A DNA stretch of 34,341 nt from assembly GCA_049999725.1 (NCBI GenBank), contig JBNGIS010032426.1, positions 35,385 to 69,725 of the forward strand. Reading direction: 5' to 3'. The DNA is from Haplomitrium mnioides (taxonomy: Eukaryota > Marchantiophyta > Haplomitriopsida > Calobryales). Shown piece by piece: positions 9,834 through 18,987 of the stretch. The first letter of the stretch is position 1. Each line of letters opens with the position of its first letter. Both the position numbers and the translations under genes were made by a program. A model generated the notes under the pieces. The model saw only the letters and a list, made by a program, of their open reading frames with translations, was not told where the DNA came from and did not search any database.

Positions 9834-10760
9834 CAAATACCACTTTCTCTACGCCAACTTCTCTTTCTTTCTTTTGAGATCATTTGACTTCAGATCATAC
9901 CTTGAGAGGAATCAACATTGAACTTAAAAGTTCTTTGTCCACTTGAGGTAGACACTTGAGCTGACAAATACCATCTGGAGGTAGCCAAAATTCATTTGTT
10001 GAAAATTGTTTGCTCTAAATCTTTGTCTTCGAATCACTCAACTTGAACTTCAATTGTTGATTAAAGGTAGTATCATGTATCTTTTGAACTAGAGTGGGAT
10101 GTTGTTGTAGAAACAATTGGAAATTCCAAGTTTCCATCAAAAGAGTTACATGTGGTTTAGGATTATAAGACAATTGTCGCGTCTTGCTAAGATTCGTAAT
10201 CATGAAAGCTTTGACATGTTTCAAACATTTCAAGAATTTGTTGACCATTTGATCTATTTAATCATGTAAATGACCAACCATGAGAAATCCCACCTTGAAT
10301 TTTCAGAAAACATTCTTGGCAATAAAAAGACTAAGATATCTAAAATTTTTGGAATTCTTATTCTCTCATGTTGTATTGTCCAACTGAAGATACAAAGTGG
10401 GAGGCATCAGCCATTCAAAGTCACATAATGCTCTATTTAGCACCATAATTGTCAAATCAGAGTCGCTTCTTAAGTTTTTGTAGGTTAAGAAGACCTTTGA
10501 AGAAAGAGCATGATTAAATATTAATGCACCAACAATATGCATACACACCAAACAATCTTTATCAAAGTCTTTTGGTGGTGAATGCCCATATAGAGTGGCT
10601 ATTTTTTTTTTATCCATTCTATCCATTGCAATTCCCAAGTACTTTTGACAATCGATATAGCATTTTCATCGATGGTTTGCAAGTTTTGTTCTTTCTTTCA
10701 TTTGTTGTTCACAATGAAGAAACAATTGGCGATTATATTTGACTACATCTTCACAAAACA
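9834..10760 (-). pseudogene. A2 exon 3, DUF7869-like domain
   Basis: Minus-strand homologue of about 2617-3540 of A1. It starts right after a kept acceptor (TTTTTAG on the minus strand, complement at 10761-10767). The frame 10638-10366 gives L-Q-L-D-N-T-T after P-P-T-L-Y, closer to the family consensus than A1 (L-Q-F-D-N-M-T). Then 10248-10015 continues with K-H-V-K-A-F-M-I-T-N-L-S. H-T-H-D-Q-I is partly eroded near 10260. The 9-bp duplication of the LINE marks its lower border. Confidence 0.65.
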
Positions 10761-11623
10761 CTAAAAAGATATAAATAGTTTAATAAAATATGTCTTGATG
10801 TTTCAAATTTCAAAAGATAACTTGAGGCATTAAAAATATTCACAAAGAAACTTTAATAAATGTTTAGATTAAGAGAGGTGAAAATTAAAAAAAAAAAGAT
10901 TAAAATGTACTTTAGACTATTTACATATAGGAGAATAAGAATAACATTCACAATAAGTACTTGTCTTTGACTCAAAATGCGCAAAAGCTTTTAGAGGAGA
11001 AAATCAAGATTTGCGCTCTTTGGGTCACAAACTAGAACTTCAACTTCAATGCTACCTTGGACTCTATGCTCGCAAATAATTCAAAAAAACAAAAATTGAT
11101 CCTATACACACATATGATTAGTAGAAACAATGATTGGTCTTATGCATGCATAGGATCAAAAGCAACAACATCAATATCTTGGCTTGCTTTGATTGTTGTC
11201 GCGACTCAAATTGAAAGAAACAAGAACAAAACCTATGTGTGTATAGGGTTTGCAAAACAACATAAATGATTCTTGATATTGTTTATCTAGCAATGGGCTT
11301 TGAATTGAAAGCAACAATAGCAAAACCATATCCTAACCTAAGGTCACAACCAACAAAGAGAACAATTTCCTTACTTTATTTGACTCTTAACATGCTTTGG
11401 ACTCAAACTAAAAGCAACAGACCATGTGCGAGCATAGAGTCTATTCTCACAACTCTAGTTGCTAAGGTTTATTTCACTCCAACATGGTTTGTGAAACAAC
11501 TTAATATAACCAATATCTTGTTGGACTAAGTTGAGAAATCATAACATCTTTGAAACAAAGCTTTGTGTATCGTAAAAGAGTATCATAATAATGGTAGGTT
11601 GCAAAAGAGAAGAAATTTGTTAC
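10761..11623 (-). other. Intron of A2
   Basis: 863-bp intron with both GT (complement at 11622-11623) and AG (complement at 10761-10762) kept, confirming the intron inferred in A1. It contains tatgcatgcata-type palindromes near 11100-11150 and 11235. No gene. Confidence 0.55.
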
Positions 11624-12422
11624 CTTTGTCAGACTCCAAGACAAAATTTTCTTCTAATGATTTTATTTCTTCTCAAGTTTCATAGATAGTAAATATATTG
11701 TGTTTTGGAATTTTAACATTTGGAAAAATAAGTTCTCCAATGTTTTGTAAAACCAAAAAAACTAATAATGCAACTGAGATTTTTCTCTTTCAAATAAGTT
11801 GTGTAGTAGTCATAAACTTCCAATTTTGTAAAATTATTGGGCAAGTTATGAACTTTGTGAGTAGACATTCTCTTAAAGTGTCCCTAAAAATCATTGTCCA
11901 TCCATGTACACACAAATGCTCGTTTAGCAAATATTTTTCTATTTCTGAAAATGCCTCAAGGATTTGCATTCTTGAGATTTTAAATCCTTTGGATTCTATC
12001 AATCCTTATTGATAATATTAATTTAAAAGCTCTTCTACATACAACAATGCTGCCAGGCAGAGTGAACCAATTGTCAACATCAGAGTCTTTTTCTATGTAC
12101 TCTCTACTTCAATGTAGTATCTTGATTCTGCATGCTTTGTCAAAACTATGTTTCTCTCACATATAAAAAACAATTTGTCTTACACAACAACAAACAATTA
12201 TTTCAACAACATGAAATTCTCCTCAATTTCAAAACTAATGTTGAATCAAGATTTTTCTTCACAAAGCTCTCGTCATGATGGACTTTTGACAAAGAATTTT
12301 CATGCAAAGTGTTTACTTGTTTAGGTTTTGGCCCAAACAAAGAGTTCTTATGTCTTGCAAATCGATTGGGTCTGTAGGCAAATCAAGCCATTACAGATAG
12401 TTTATTGTCTTTGAGACCTTGA
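11624..12422 (-). pseudogene. A2 exon 2, distal part
   Basis: Minus-strand match to about 975-1778 of A1. The 12002-11790 frame is the homologue of the V-E-N-D-R-I-Q-K-I region (E-S-K-G-F-K-I-S-R-M-Q-I). The C-E-T-C equivalent near 11690 is damaged. The upper border at 12422 is a rearrangement breakpoint. Confidence 0.55.
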
Positions 12423-12559
12423 GAATCATCAACATTTATATGGAGTTATTCCCAAGAGCACCAGGTGAACCTACGTATCAAGAGATCTGCGAATCATTTT
12501 TTCGCGAGAAAATATGTTTGTTGAAATTTGGGTGTAAAAAAAACGATAATTGTCGCAAG

Positions 12560-13060
12560 CTCACTTTTTGGTTTTTGTTTTCTTGTCGTGATTTTTTTTG
12601 CATTTCCTTGTGATTTTGCCATTTTTGCCTTCCGTTCTTTGTAAACCTTTTTTCGTACAATTTTTTCCTATCATTTCCACTCTTTTATACTTCAAAGAAA
12701 ATAAAATCACACGCCAATACTCCCAAGCCAGCTCAACCAAAGCCTATTCAGAATTCAGATGTTTTGAAGCCTATTGAGCCACAAAAACTAGCCTATGAAT
12801 GGCTAGTTTGTTGTTGAACCATTAAAGATATCGACCAAGACCTTTACATTTTTCATAGGGAAGGTGAAAAATTCAACATGGGCATTTTGGTCCAAATCAC
12901 TATGATTTGAGAGGGGCATAGAGCCCATTTTGGCCTACTTGTGTAGTCAAAGACATCGATCACACTCTTTAAAAGGTCACCAAAGAGATTATGCTTCAAC
13001 GAGATGAAGCCAAGGGGTATCTTCACCAAAGATCTGCAATTATCTTACAATGACAGCAAA
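12560..13060 (+). pseudogene. B1 first visible exon, unknown N-terminal domain
   Basis: Homologue of 16385-16753 in B2. Readable blocks: K-P-A-Q-P-K-P, S-D-V-L-K-P-I-E-P-Q-K-L, I-K-D-I-D-Q-D-L-Y-I-F-H-R-E-G-E-K-F-N-M-G, and R-G-I-F-T-K-D-L-Q-L. In-frame stops (for example after W-L-V-C-C) kill it. I do not recognise the domain. The exon ends near gcaaa|gtcaga (13061), a weakened donor compared with B2's gtaaga. Confidence 0.5.
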
Positions 13061-13438
13061 GTCAGACTTCGTAGTTTTTTTTTTCAAGTTGTTTGAAGTT
13101 TTCTATTGCAAAGCCTTGTAAACGTGCCCAATAGACTGTGAAGTCCATGCGCGCATAGACTCTATAGTCCCTGTACCGTGGACAAGGGAGTCTATGCGCG
13201 CATGGACTCTAGAGTCAATGGGAGTAGAGACTCAAGAGTCATGCGTGGTTGGGCTGTGGAGTCTGTATGCATATAGACTCCGTAGCTCCAGCACGCGTAG
13301 ACTCTTGAGTCTATGCGTGCATGGACTCCAATACCCCTTTAGACCTAGACTATCTAATCAAGTCCTCTAAGTCCATAAATGGACTTTTAAATTTTTTTTG
13401 TAATAAGTCATTGATCTATTCTTGTTTTTTGTTTTCAG
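13061..13438 (+). repeat. B1 intron 1 carrying the palindromic array
   Basis: Intron defined with B2: acceptor TTTTCAG at 13432-13438. The part 13140-13345 is an array of about ten units alternating two palindromes, CATGCGCGCATG (or TATGCGCGCATA) and GACTCnnGAGTC. It is CpG-rich in an AT-rich neighbourhood, and the alternating purine-pyrimidine cores could adopt Z-DNA. Confidence 0.65.
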
Positions 13439-14127
13439 TTTTCTCAATTTCTATTCGACTTTGTCAACGCTTACCTTGACGCAAAGTAGATAGAAAGGGA
13501 CTTCATCAAATTTGCCCTTAGTTTGAAAATTTTGAAAGTGAAGCAAGGCCTTCACGTGGCACAATTATTGCCACATCCATTCGCAACGACGATGATAATG
13601 GCAACAATAGGTGGATCTTTAGCTGCTAAGAAAAGAAGGGAGGTGGAGCTTGTCAAGGCTCCAAAAAAGAAGAAGTCGTCTCTTCCAAAACAAAAGTCGA
13701 TGCCTCCATTGCTGGTTGAAGAGGAGTTGATTAGGTCCCCATCTCCATCCATATCTTCTTTGGTGGTGCCATCATCTTCCTCCTCTAGTAGCTTTGGAGA
13801 GGAAGTCCAGTCTGAGCAAGTGCAGCCTCCAACATTGAGATTAAAAAGGCCAGTGCACAAAGAGCTCCGAACTTTTCAGGAAATAGAGCAAGTTGATCCT
13901 CAGACAATGTTTGAGGAAGACAAGAACAAAATAAGGGAGTCTACAATCTAGTGGTGCTGAGCCCAGGAGTAAACCATCACCATTCAGATGGAGAATTTGA
14001 GCCTTCTAAAACTTGGAATAGATAAGTGGAGGCCATTCTAGAATAGGAGGTTGAATGAAGATTTTGTTGAGCTCTTAGTGCAAAGAATGCTAGCCAACAA
14101 ATATGCGCATTCGTTCTTTATTGTGGT
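13439..14127 (+). pseudogene. B1 second exon, basic linker and start of ParB-like domain
   Basis: After the acceptor the frame reads F-S-Q-F-L-F-D-F-V-N-A-Y-L. It then gives K-Q-G-L-H-V-A-Q-L-L-P-H-P, a basic A-P-K-K-K-K stretch that resembles a nuclear localisation signal, a long Ser-rich low-complexity segment (13740-13800) and an acidic E-Q-V-D-P-Q-T-M block. The last 100 bp encode R-R-L-N-E-D-F-V-E-L-L-V-Q-R-M-L-A-N-K-Y, the first helix/strand of the ParB-like domain. The glutamine codon here is a stop in B2. The exon is cut by G at 14127/14128. Confidence 0.6.
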
Positions 14128-14515
14128 TGTAAAAGAACTCAAGGACCAAATCCAAATAAGTAAGAGCTCATAGTGAACTCTAATAGAGTTCTTCAACCAA
14201 AAGCAACTCAAGGCCCAAGCTAAGACCAAGAGTACAAGCAAAAGCCAAGCAACCAAAGAACCCAAGTGATTCTAGAGGAACTCTAGAATGAGGAGTGGGG
14301 CTAAGAAGCCCTTCTATTTATACAAGAGAAGAGGGTGGCATCCCTCTTTCTTCACTTACAAGTCACTTCTAATTTTAACCCTAAAAGTGACTCTCTACTA
14401 AAAGTGACTTTGAAGGCAAGTAATCTTATCTCAACTTTAAAAGTGACTCTCTACCACTTCTTTTACTCCTCTCTATTTTCTTACAAATAGCACAACCTTA
14501 TGGTTGTACTACTCA
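14128..14515 (-). repeat. 3' LTR of G (388 bp)
   Basis: On the minus strand it starts TGAGTAGTACAACC at 14515 and ends TTCTTTTACA at 14128, the usual TG..CA. It is preceded by a purine-rich tract (agaagggtggga) at about 14520-14531. A TATA-like tgtataaatag (complement near 14316-14326) lies inside. The homology of B1 to B2 stops exactly at 14127, which fixes the border. Confidence 0.75.
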
Positions 14516-14519
14516 ATAA

Positions 14520-15180
14520 TCCCACCCTTCTAATCGATGATGTCTTTGTCATTGCTGCAACTTTCAAATATTTGAATAGCCTCTTAAGCATTCTCAAGAT
14601 TTGAAGAAGGTTCCCAAGTAGCATCATGAAGTGGATAGCCTTTCTACAAAAACTTGTATTGAACTTGTGGATGCCACTTTTGCTTGATAACTCTTTTTAC
14701 CAAAGTGTGATCCACATCAAATTCTTCATGATCATCAAGAACGATAGTCGGAGGGGAAGTTGAACACGATTTGGAAAAGAAGATGGACTAGGGATAAGTT
14801 TAGAAACATGAAGCATAGGATGAATCTTCATATGAAAAGGAAGGTCAAGTTTATAAGCAATGGGGAAAATAACCTAAGAAATAAAGAAAGGACCAATCCA
14901 AACATGAGATAACTACAGACTTGAGTATGTAAAGGTAATGGGAGATCACGAGTAAATAACATAACTTGGTCACCCAAAACATAAGAGCAATCACGACAAT
15001 GATTATCAGAATATTGTTTTTGTTGATTTTGAGAAACAATAAGATGGTTGCGAACATCTTGCAAAGAAGAAGATAAACGAGACAAAAAAGTAGAAATACT
15101 TTGAACATTGGAAGAAGTAGGAGAAAGTAAACCATTTGGAACAAAAGGATATTGACTCGAATTAAGAAAAAAAAAGGACA
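14520..15180 (-). pseudogene. G integrase C-terminus and chromodomain
   Basis: Frame 15181-14890 has S-T-F-L-S-R-L-S-S-S-L-Q, then Q-K-Q-Y-S-D-N-H-C-R-D-C-S-Y-V-L-G-D-Q-V-M-L-F-T-R-D-L. That is the D-x-x-R-x-x-x-x-x-x-G-D-x-V-x-L-x-T-x-x-L pattern of the gypsy integrase tail. After a frameshift it continues I-A-Y-K-L-D-L-P-F-H-M-K-I-H-P-M-L-H-V-S-K-L. A further frame gives V-D-H-T-L-V-K-R-V-I, W-H-P-Q-V-Q-Y-K-F-L, and D-A-T-W-E-P-S-S-N-L-E-N-A, a clear chromodomain. These place the element among chromoviruses, which use the domain to target heterochromatin. There are several stops and shifts. Confidence 0.8.
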
Positions 15181-15183
15181 AAA

Positions 15184-15934
15184 CCTAATACTTGCTTGGG
15201 TACTATCATTTCCCAAATTGTCATATGAAGATTTGTCCAAAAGAGTTCGATGTAATTCAGATTTCCCAATCTCATTGTGAGGTCCAACTTGAATTGAAAA
15301 CACTCGTTTGAGTGGTGCTGTTAGGGACAACAATTCATCATCAAAATTTAAACCGTCTATTGATTCTATGCATTTTTTTGTTTTGGACAACAACATTTTG
15401 ATCTTGAGTTTTGAGGTCTCCCTTAGATGAGAATGAAGAAAGGTCCACAACCATCTAGAAATTCTCAATTGAACGTCTTTTTGTTGATTTGTTGGAGATG
15501 TCAAAAGAAAGATCAACTTTGACTGCTTGATCGGCAACAAAGAAGTTTTGCTTTGCAAAAGGTTGCTTCTTCAATTCTCTTCGAGCATTGAGTTCTCTCT
15601 CTGATCATTTGCATGCAAGTTGTTCACTCTTTAATCATGTGCGTGCATTGGGTTCACTCCTTAACCCTATGCATGCATAAGGTTCAATCCTTGATCCTAT
15701 ATGCGCTTAGGGTTCACCTTCTAAATCTTCTCGAGCAGAGCCATCTGATTCAACAAAAGCCACCTTTTTCCCCAATATACTTGCTATTACACTTGACACT
15801 TTTGGTAGTCCATCGCTGACCTCAAAAGAATTGCGGTTTGAACAAATCTCTAACTGTCAATCAAAAGTAACACTTTTTTGTGAACATGAATCTTGGAATT
15901 CTAACCTCTTCTTGATTTTTAAATCTCCAGCCAT
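15184..15934 (-). pseudogene. A2 exons 1-2, N-terminal part
   Basis: The minus ATG at 15934 corresponds to ATG 72 of A1 and is followed by L-E-F-Q-D-S-C-S-Q-K-S. A palindromic repeat follows, then the D-E-L-L-S-L-T-A-P-L-K and I-Q-V-G-P-H-N-E-I-G-K-S-E-L stretch near 15330-15220. After S-S-Y-D-N-L-G-N-D-S the homology to A stops at 15184. A long minus frame continues beyond this point into G, but only as an artefact of the breakpoint. Confidence 0.6.
15560..15740 (-). repeat. Palindromic repeat in A2
   Basis: Counterpart of 268-420: about six units of around 28 bp centred on catgcatgc/tatgcgct/tgcgtgcat palindromes, with ggttcactcc-like spacers on the plus strand. In A2 an open plus-strand shadow frame shows the unit as a repeated V-H-S-L-x-L-C-x-x-x-V peptide, which I take as accidental. 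Confidence 0.6.
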
Positions 15935-16196
15935 TGATAAATCTTACTAAAAACCAACCATTTGAAGAAACTATTTTATCAAATATTGTCAACCTCTTAC
16001 AACCAACTTAAAACAAGCGTTTTGGAAGAAAATTATGCAAAACGACAAAATTGTCAGCTTTTTGTGAAGAAAATGAAAAAAAATTAATTGGAAAGATGAA
16101 AACAAGTGATGCTTAATATAGTAACTTTCTTTTGCACTACGCAAACCTACATGTCAAGAGCTCTACAAATCATTTTTTGGCGAGAAAAGATATTTC

Positions 16197-16753
16197 TTGA
16201 AATTTATGCATAAAAAAAGTAACAATGGAAAGTTTCTTTCTATTGTTGCAAGTTTACTTTCTAGTTTTTGTTTTCTTGTCATAACCATTTTTGTGATTCC
16301 CTGTTATTTTGCCATTTTCAGCCTTGTGGTTTTTGTGAACTTTTGTTCGTCAGATTTTCGCCCTCAAATTTTACTTGTTTTTACTTTTTGGAAAACGACA
16401 TCACAAGTCAATGTTTCCAAACCTGCTCAACCAAAGCCTTGCAGGTATTTGGATGTTCTCAAGGTTCTTGAGCCACAAAAACTAGACTGGAAATGGCTTG
16501 TTAATTGTGGATCCTTGAAAGACATTGATCAACAACTTTACGTTTTGCTTGTGAAGGTGAGAAATATAACCTGGGGCTATTGGAACAAATAATGATGATT
16601 AGAGAGGGGCAACAAGCCAACATTGGGCTGCTTATACAGTCACATGATAACATTACCATGTACAAGACCCAACACAAACAATTTTTCTTTGCGGACATAA
16701 ACCAGAGGGGCATCTTCTTCAAGTATCTACAAATTGCTAAAGACGATGGCAAG
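16197..16753 (+). pseudogene. B2 first visible exon, unknown domain
   Basis: The conserved part (16385-16753) matches B1: S-K-P-A-Q-P-K-P, L-D-V-L-K-V-L-E-P-Q-K-L-D-W-K-W-L-V-N, L-K-D-I-D-Q-Q-L-Y. After a frameshift near 16575 it reads E-Q-I-M-M-I-R-E-G-Q-Q-A-N-I-G-L-L-I-Q-S and R-G-I-F-F-K-Y-L-Q. The hydrophobic stretch at 16240-16370 is not conserved as protein in B1 and is probably upstream non-coding sequence. The donor is AAG|GTAAGA at 16754. I cannot name the domain. Confidence 0.5.
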
Positions 16754-17122
16754 GTAAGATCTTAAAACTCTTTCTCGTTTGTTTTCTTCTTGGATTGACG
16801 TAGAACTCAATGCGTGCATGGGCTCATGAGTTTGTGCACGCAAGGACTTGCTAGTCTATGCGAGCATGGACTCCGGAGTCCCTACTTGACTTGACTCCAT
16901 AGTCCATGTGCGTATGGACTAGCGAGTCTATGCTTGAAGGAACTTGCTAGTCAAAGGGCTTGGACTCCCTAAACCATGTGTGCAGGGACTCCCTAGTCCA
17001 TGCGCACATGGAGTCCTAGTATTTTTTAGCTTGGACTAAATGTTTAGTATATTTTTACTCGTTTTAAACACTAGGAGACTTTTTGCTTAACTTGTTTGAT
17101 CCATTTTTATTTTGTTTTTTAG
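16754..17122 (+). repeat. B2 intron 1 with palindromic array
   Basis: GT (16754) to TTTTTTAG (ending 17122), 369 bp. The part 16800-17015 is the array, about nine units such as gactccggagtc and tgcgcacatggagtc. The intron position is identical to that of B1, so the array is an old resident of the family. Confidence 0.65.
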
Positions 17123-18596
17123 TTCACTCAATTTTTGGCAGACTTTGTGGATGCCTACCCAGATGCAAATTGCGTTGAAAGAGATTTCATCAAGATGGCT
17201 ATCCAACTGAAACTGTTGAAGCCCAAGCAAGGCGTCAATATGCAGCAGCTTGTGCCGCATCCAAGCGCGGCAACAATGTTAGTGGCAGCAATAATAGGAC
17301 TATCAACTACTAAGAAGAGAAAGGCGGTGGAGCCAATCAAGGCTCCAAAAAAGAAGAAACAGGTGTTCCTAAAGAAAAAGCTTGTTGTAGCTCCAATTAT
17401 TGAAGAGGAGTTGGCACCCTCTATATCTCTCTCAAGGTCATCTTCTGCAGCCCCTTCATCTTCAATTCCGAGTAGTTCAGAGGAGGGAGCAGTTTTGGAG
17501 CCTGTGTAGGCTTCAGTATCAAGAGAAAAAAGGCAATCACAAAAGGGGCTGCAAATTTTTCAAGAATGTGAGCAGGTGGACCCTTAGACAATGTCTAAAG
17601 AGGATACAAATAAAATTCAAGAGTCTACAATCCAACGGTGCAGAGTCCAAGAGGAAACCACTATGATTCGGCTAGAGAATTTGAACCTACCAAAACCTAG
17701 AATTGACAACTAAGGGCCATTCCAAATTAGGAGGTTGAATGAAGACTTTGTTGAGCTTGTGGTGTAGAGAATGCTCACTAATAAATATGCACATAGTTTT
17801 TCCATTGTTGTCGTTGACTCAAAGTGTGGGTTAAAGGATAAGTCAGAGTTTGATTTGAGGAACCCTAGCAAGTATTGTTATGAGATTGCAAAAGGCAATT
17901 ACAGTGCTGCCACAAGGCATCTTTTAATCACCAAATACGGAGCAAAAAATCCAATGTTGTTGCTATGCAATTGTTATGTTTATGTGGACTTAACACCAAC
18001 AAAAGCCCACATTTTTGCAACAGACAACAATTGCGACCAATGATACAAGTTGGAAATGACCTCAATTCAGAAGGTCAAATATTGGCATCAGAGGTTTGTT
18101 GAAGGTGGGATGGTGTCATCCCAGAAATGAAAACAAAGTTGGTCTTGGAGATCTTGGAGATTAAGCCAAAGGTTGACTTTTGAGAAGACAATCACTTCTC
18201 AAGACAATTGGTTCCAACTTGCATTTCGAAGTGGTGAGCTTTAGGATATACAACAGAGCATTTTTTCAATGTGGGAAAAGAACACCGTGAAGGGTCAGAA
18301 GTGGAAGGCCAAAGGTTCCTTGAGAATAGAGGACATGAAGTGAACACCTTGGAGGTCCCATTAAGGTCTTCTAGATGAAATTAAAATCTCAATTTTGAAA
18401 TGTTTTGAAGCTAGAGAGCTTTTGATCAAGGAGATGTCTCAAAAATTAGAGAGACATAAGGTTTTGGTGGTGATGGTCAAGTCTTTTTGCTTGGAGGTGT
18501 ATTGCAAAACCTGGGAGGAAGCAAGGATGGAGTATCCCATCCATACCAAAGAGACCAAGATGTCATCAGTTTCTTCAAAGTGTTGAGAAATTGTTG
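17123..18596 (+). pseudogene. B2 second exon: basic linker and ParB-like domain
   Basis: The start (17123-17510) matches B1: F-T-Q-F-L-A-D-F-V-D-A-Y-P-D, P-H-P-S-A-A-T-M, basic A-P-K-K-K-K-Q and Ser-rich spacer. The block 17690-18050 reads R-R-L-N-E-D-F-V-E-L-V-V, then S-I-V-V-V-D, then Y-C-Y-E-I-A-K-G-N-Y-S-A-A-T-R-H-L-L-I-T-K-Y-G. That is the ParB/Srx layout: charged R-x-L, a helix, the P-I-V-V strand and G-x-H-R-x-x-A. Here H is replaced by Y and R by S. Downstream (18050-18596) is a helical K-V-K-Y-W-H-Q-R-F-V-E-G-G-M region. At least six stops or shifts. The ParB assignment is by motif recognition only. Confidence 0.5.
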
Positions 18597-18987
18597 GTAA
18601 GTGTCTTTTCTTTTTTCTATTCTAATTCGTAATTTTATTTAAATTTTCCTTTGAAGGTTGAGAGTTCATGTTTGCCTTGACTATCTAGAGTCCATGCGTG
18701 CAAGGACTTAACAATCCTTGCACGCATGGACTTGAGAGTCTATGCGCGCATGGGTTCTTAAGAGTCCATGCTCGTAGTGACTCGAGAGACCATGCACACA
18801 TGGACTCTAGAGTCCTTGCTCACTTAGACTCCCTAGTTTGTTTGCGCCTGGACTCTTGAGTCCATGCGCGAGAGTCTATGCATGGACTCGAGAGTCAACG
18901 CACGCCTAGAAACTTTGTCTCTCCTTATCTTGTACTCAAAGTTTCTCTTATTGTTTTTGTCTAATTTGGTCATTTGTTTTTCTATAG
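18597..18987 (+). repeat. B2 intron 2 with palindromic array
   Basis: TTG|GTAAGT (18597) to TTCTATAG (18987), 391 bp. The part 18665-18910 is the cleanest array in the window, with about ten units of GAGTCyATGCGCGCATGGACTC type and variants. B3 carries the same intron (its acceptor is at 33644-33645 on the minus strand) and the array at 33760-33815. Confidence 0.65.

Larger units (their letters stand above)
12464..14127 (+). mobile_element. B1: truncated copy of family B
   Basis: Direct copy of the first half of B2 (16140-17815), with the same exon/intron structure and the same palindromic array in the intron. It ends abruptly at 14127, where the LTR of G begins inside the ParB-like exon. 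The left border with A sequence is at about 12464. Confidence 0.6.
12423..15183. other. Inverted block inside A2
   Basis: At 12424-12463 about 40 bp of A sequence (tggagttattcccaagagca) is in plus orientation although all surrounding A2 sequence is minus. This piece matches about 806-845 of A1, the very segment missing at the other breakpoint, where A2 homology stops at 15184 (about 795 of A1). Flipping 12423-15183 restores a continuous A2 reading from about 790 to 845. The block therefore inverted after B1 and the LTR element G were in place, or in a concerted rearrangement. Confidence 0.55.
14128..15183 (-). mobile_element. G: 3' end of a Ty3/gypsy chromovirus
   Basis: Minus-strand LTR retrotransposon remnant inserted in B1. 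It keeps the integrase C-terminus, chromodomain, polypurine tract and 3' LTR. Everything upstream (gag, protease, RT, RNase H, integrase core) is missing because the upper border is the inversion breakpoint at 15183. Candidate target duplication on the LTR side is gtggt (14123-14127); its partner is not in sight. Confidence 0.75.
6835..16040 (-). mobile_element. A2: second DUF7869-type element, split by insertions and an inversion
   Basis: Minus-strand copy of A1, now in four pieces: 16040-15184 (5' part), 12422-9834 (middle), 7244-6835 (3' part) and a tiny plus-oriented piece 12424-12463. The middle and 3' parts are separated by a LINE with a target duplication. The 5' and middle parts are separated by an inverted 2.76-kb block. 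Order and orientation of A sequence are otherwise collinear with A1, including the intron at 10761-11623. The 3' end is missing: homology stops at 6835, equivalent to about 3948 of A1, where D' begins. Confidence 0.65.

Noticed and set aside
13140-13345. CRISPR-like array
   Set aside because: Units are palindromic, variable and without unique spacers of constant length; they lie inside a GT..AG intron of a plant element.
13552-13860. Minus-strand 102-codon frame rich in S, D and E
   Set aside because: Antisense of the Ser-rich and Lys-rich low-complexity stretch of the B1 exon.
14851-15558. Long minus-strand frame of 235 codons that looks like one gene
   Set aside because: Its first half is family A exon 2 and its second half is out-of-frame chromovirus integrase sequence; the frame merely crosses the rearrangement breakpoint at 15183/15184.
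16197-16400. Hydrophobic N-terminus as a membrane protein
   Set aside because: The T-rich stretch is not conserved as protein in B1; it is probably non-coding sequence upstream of the exon.
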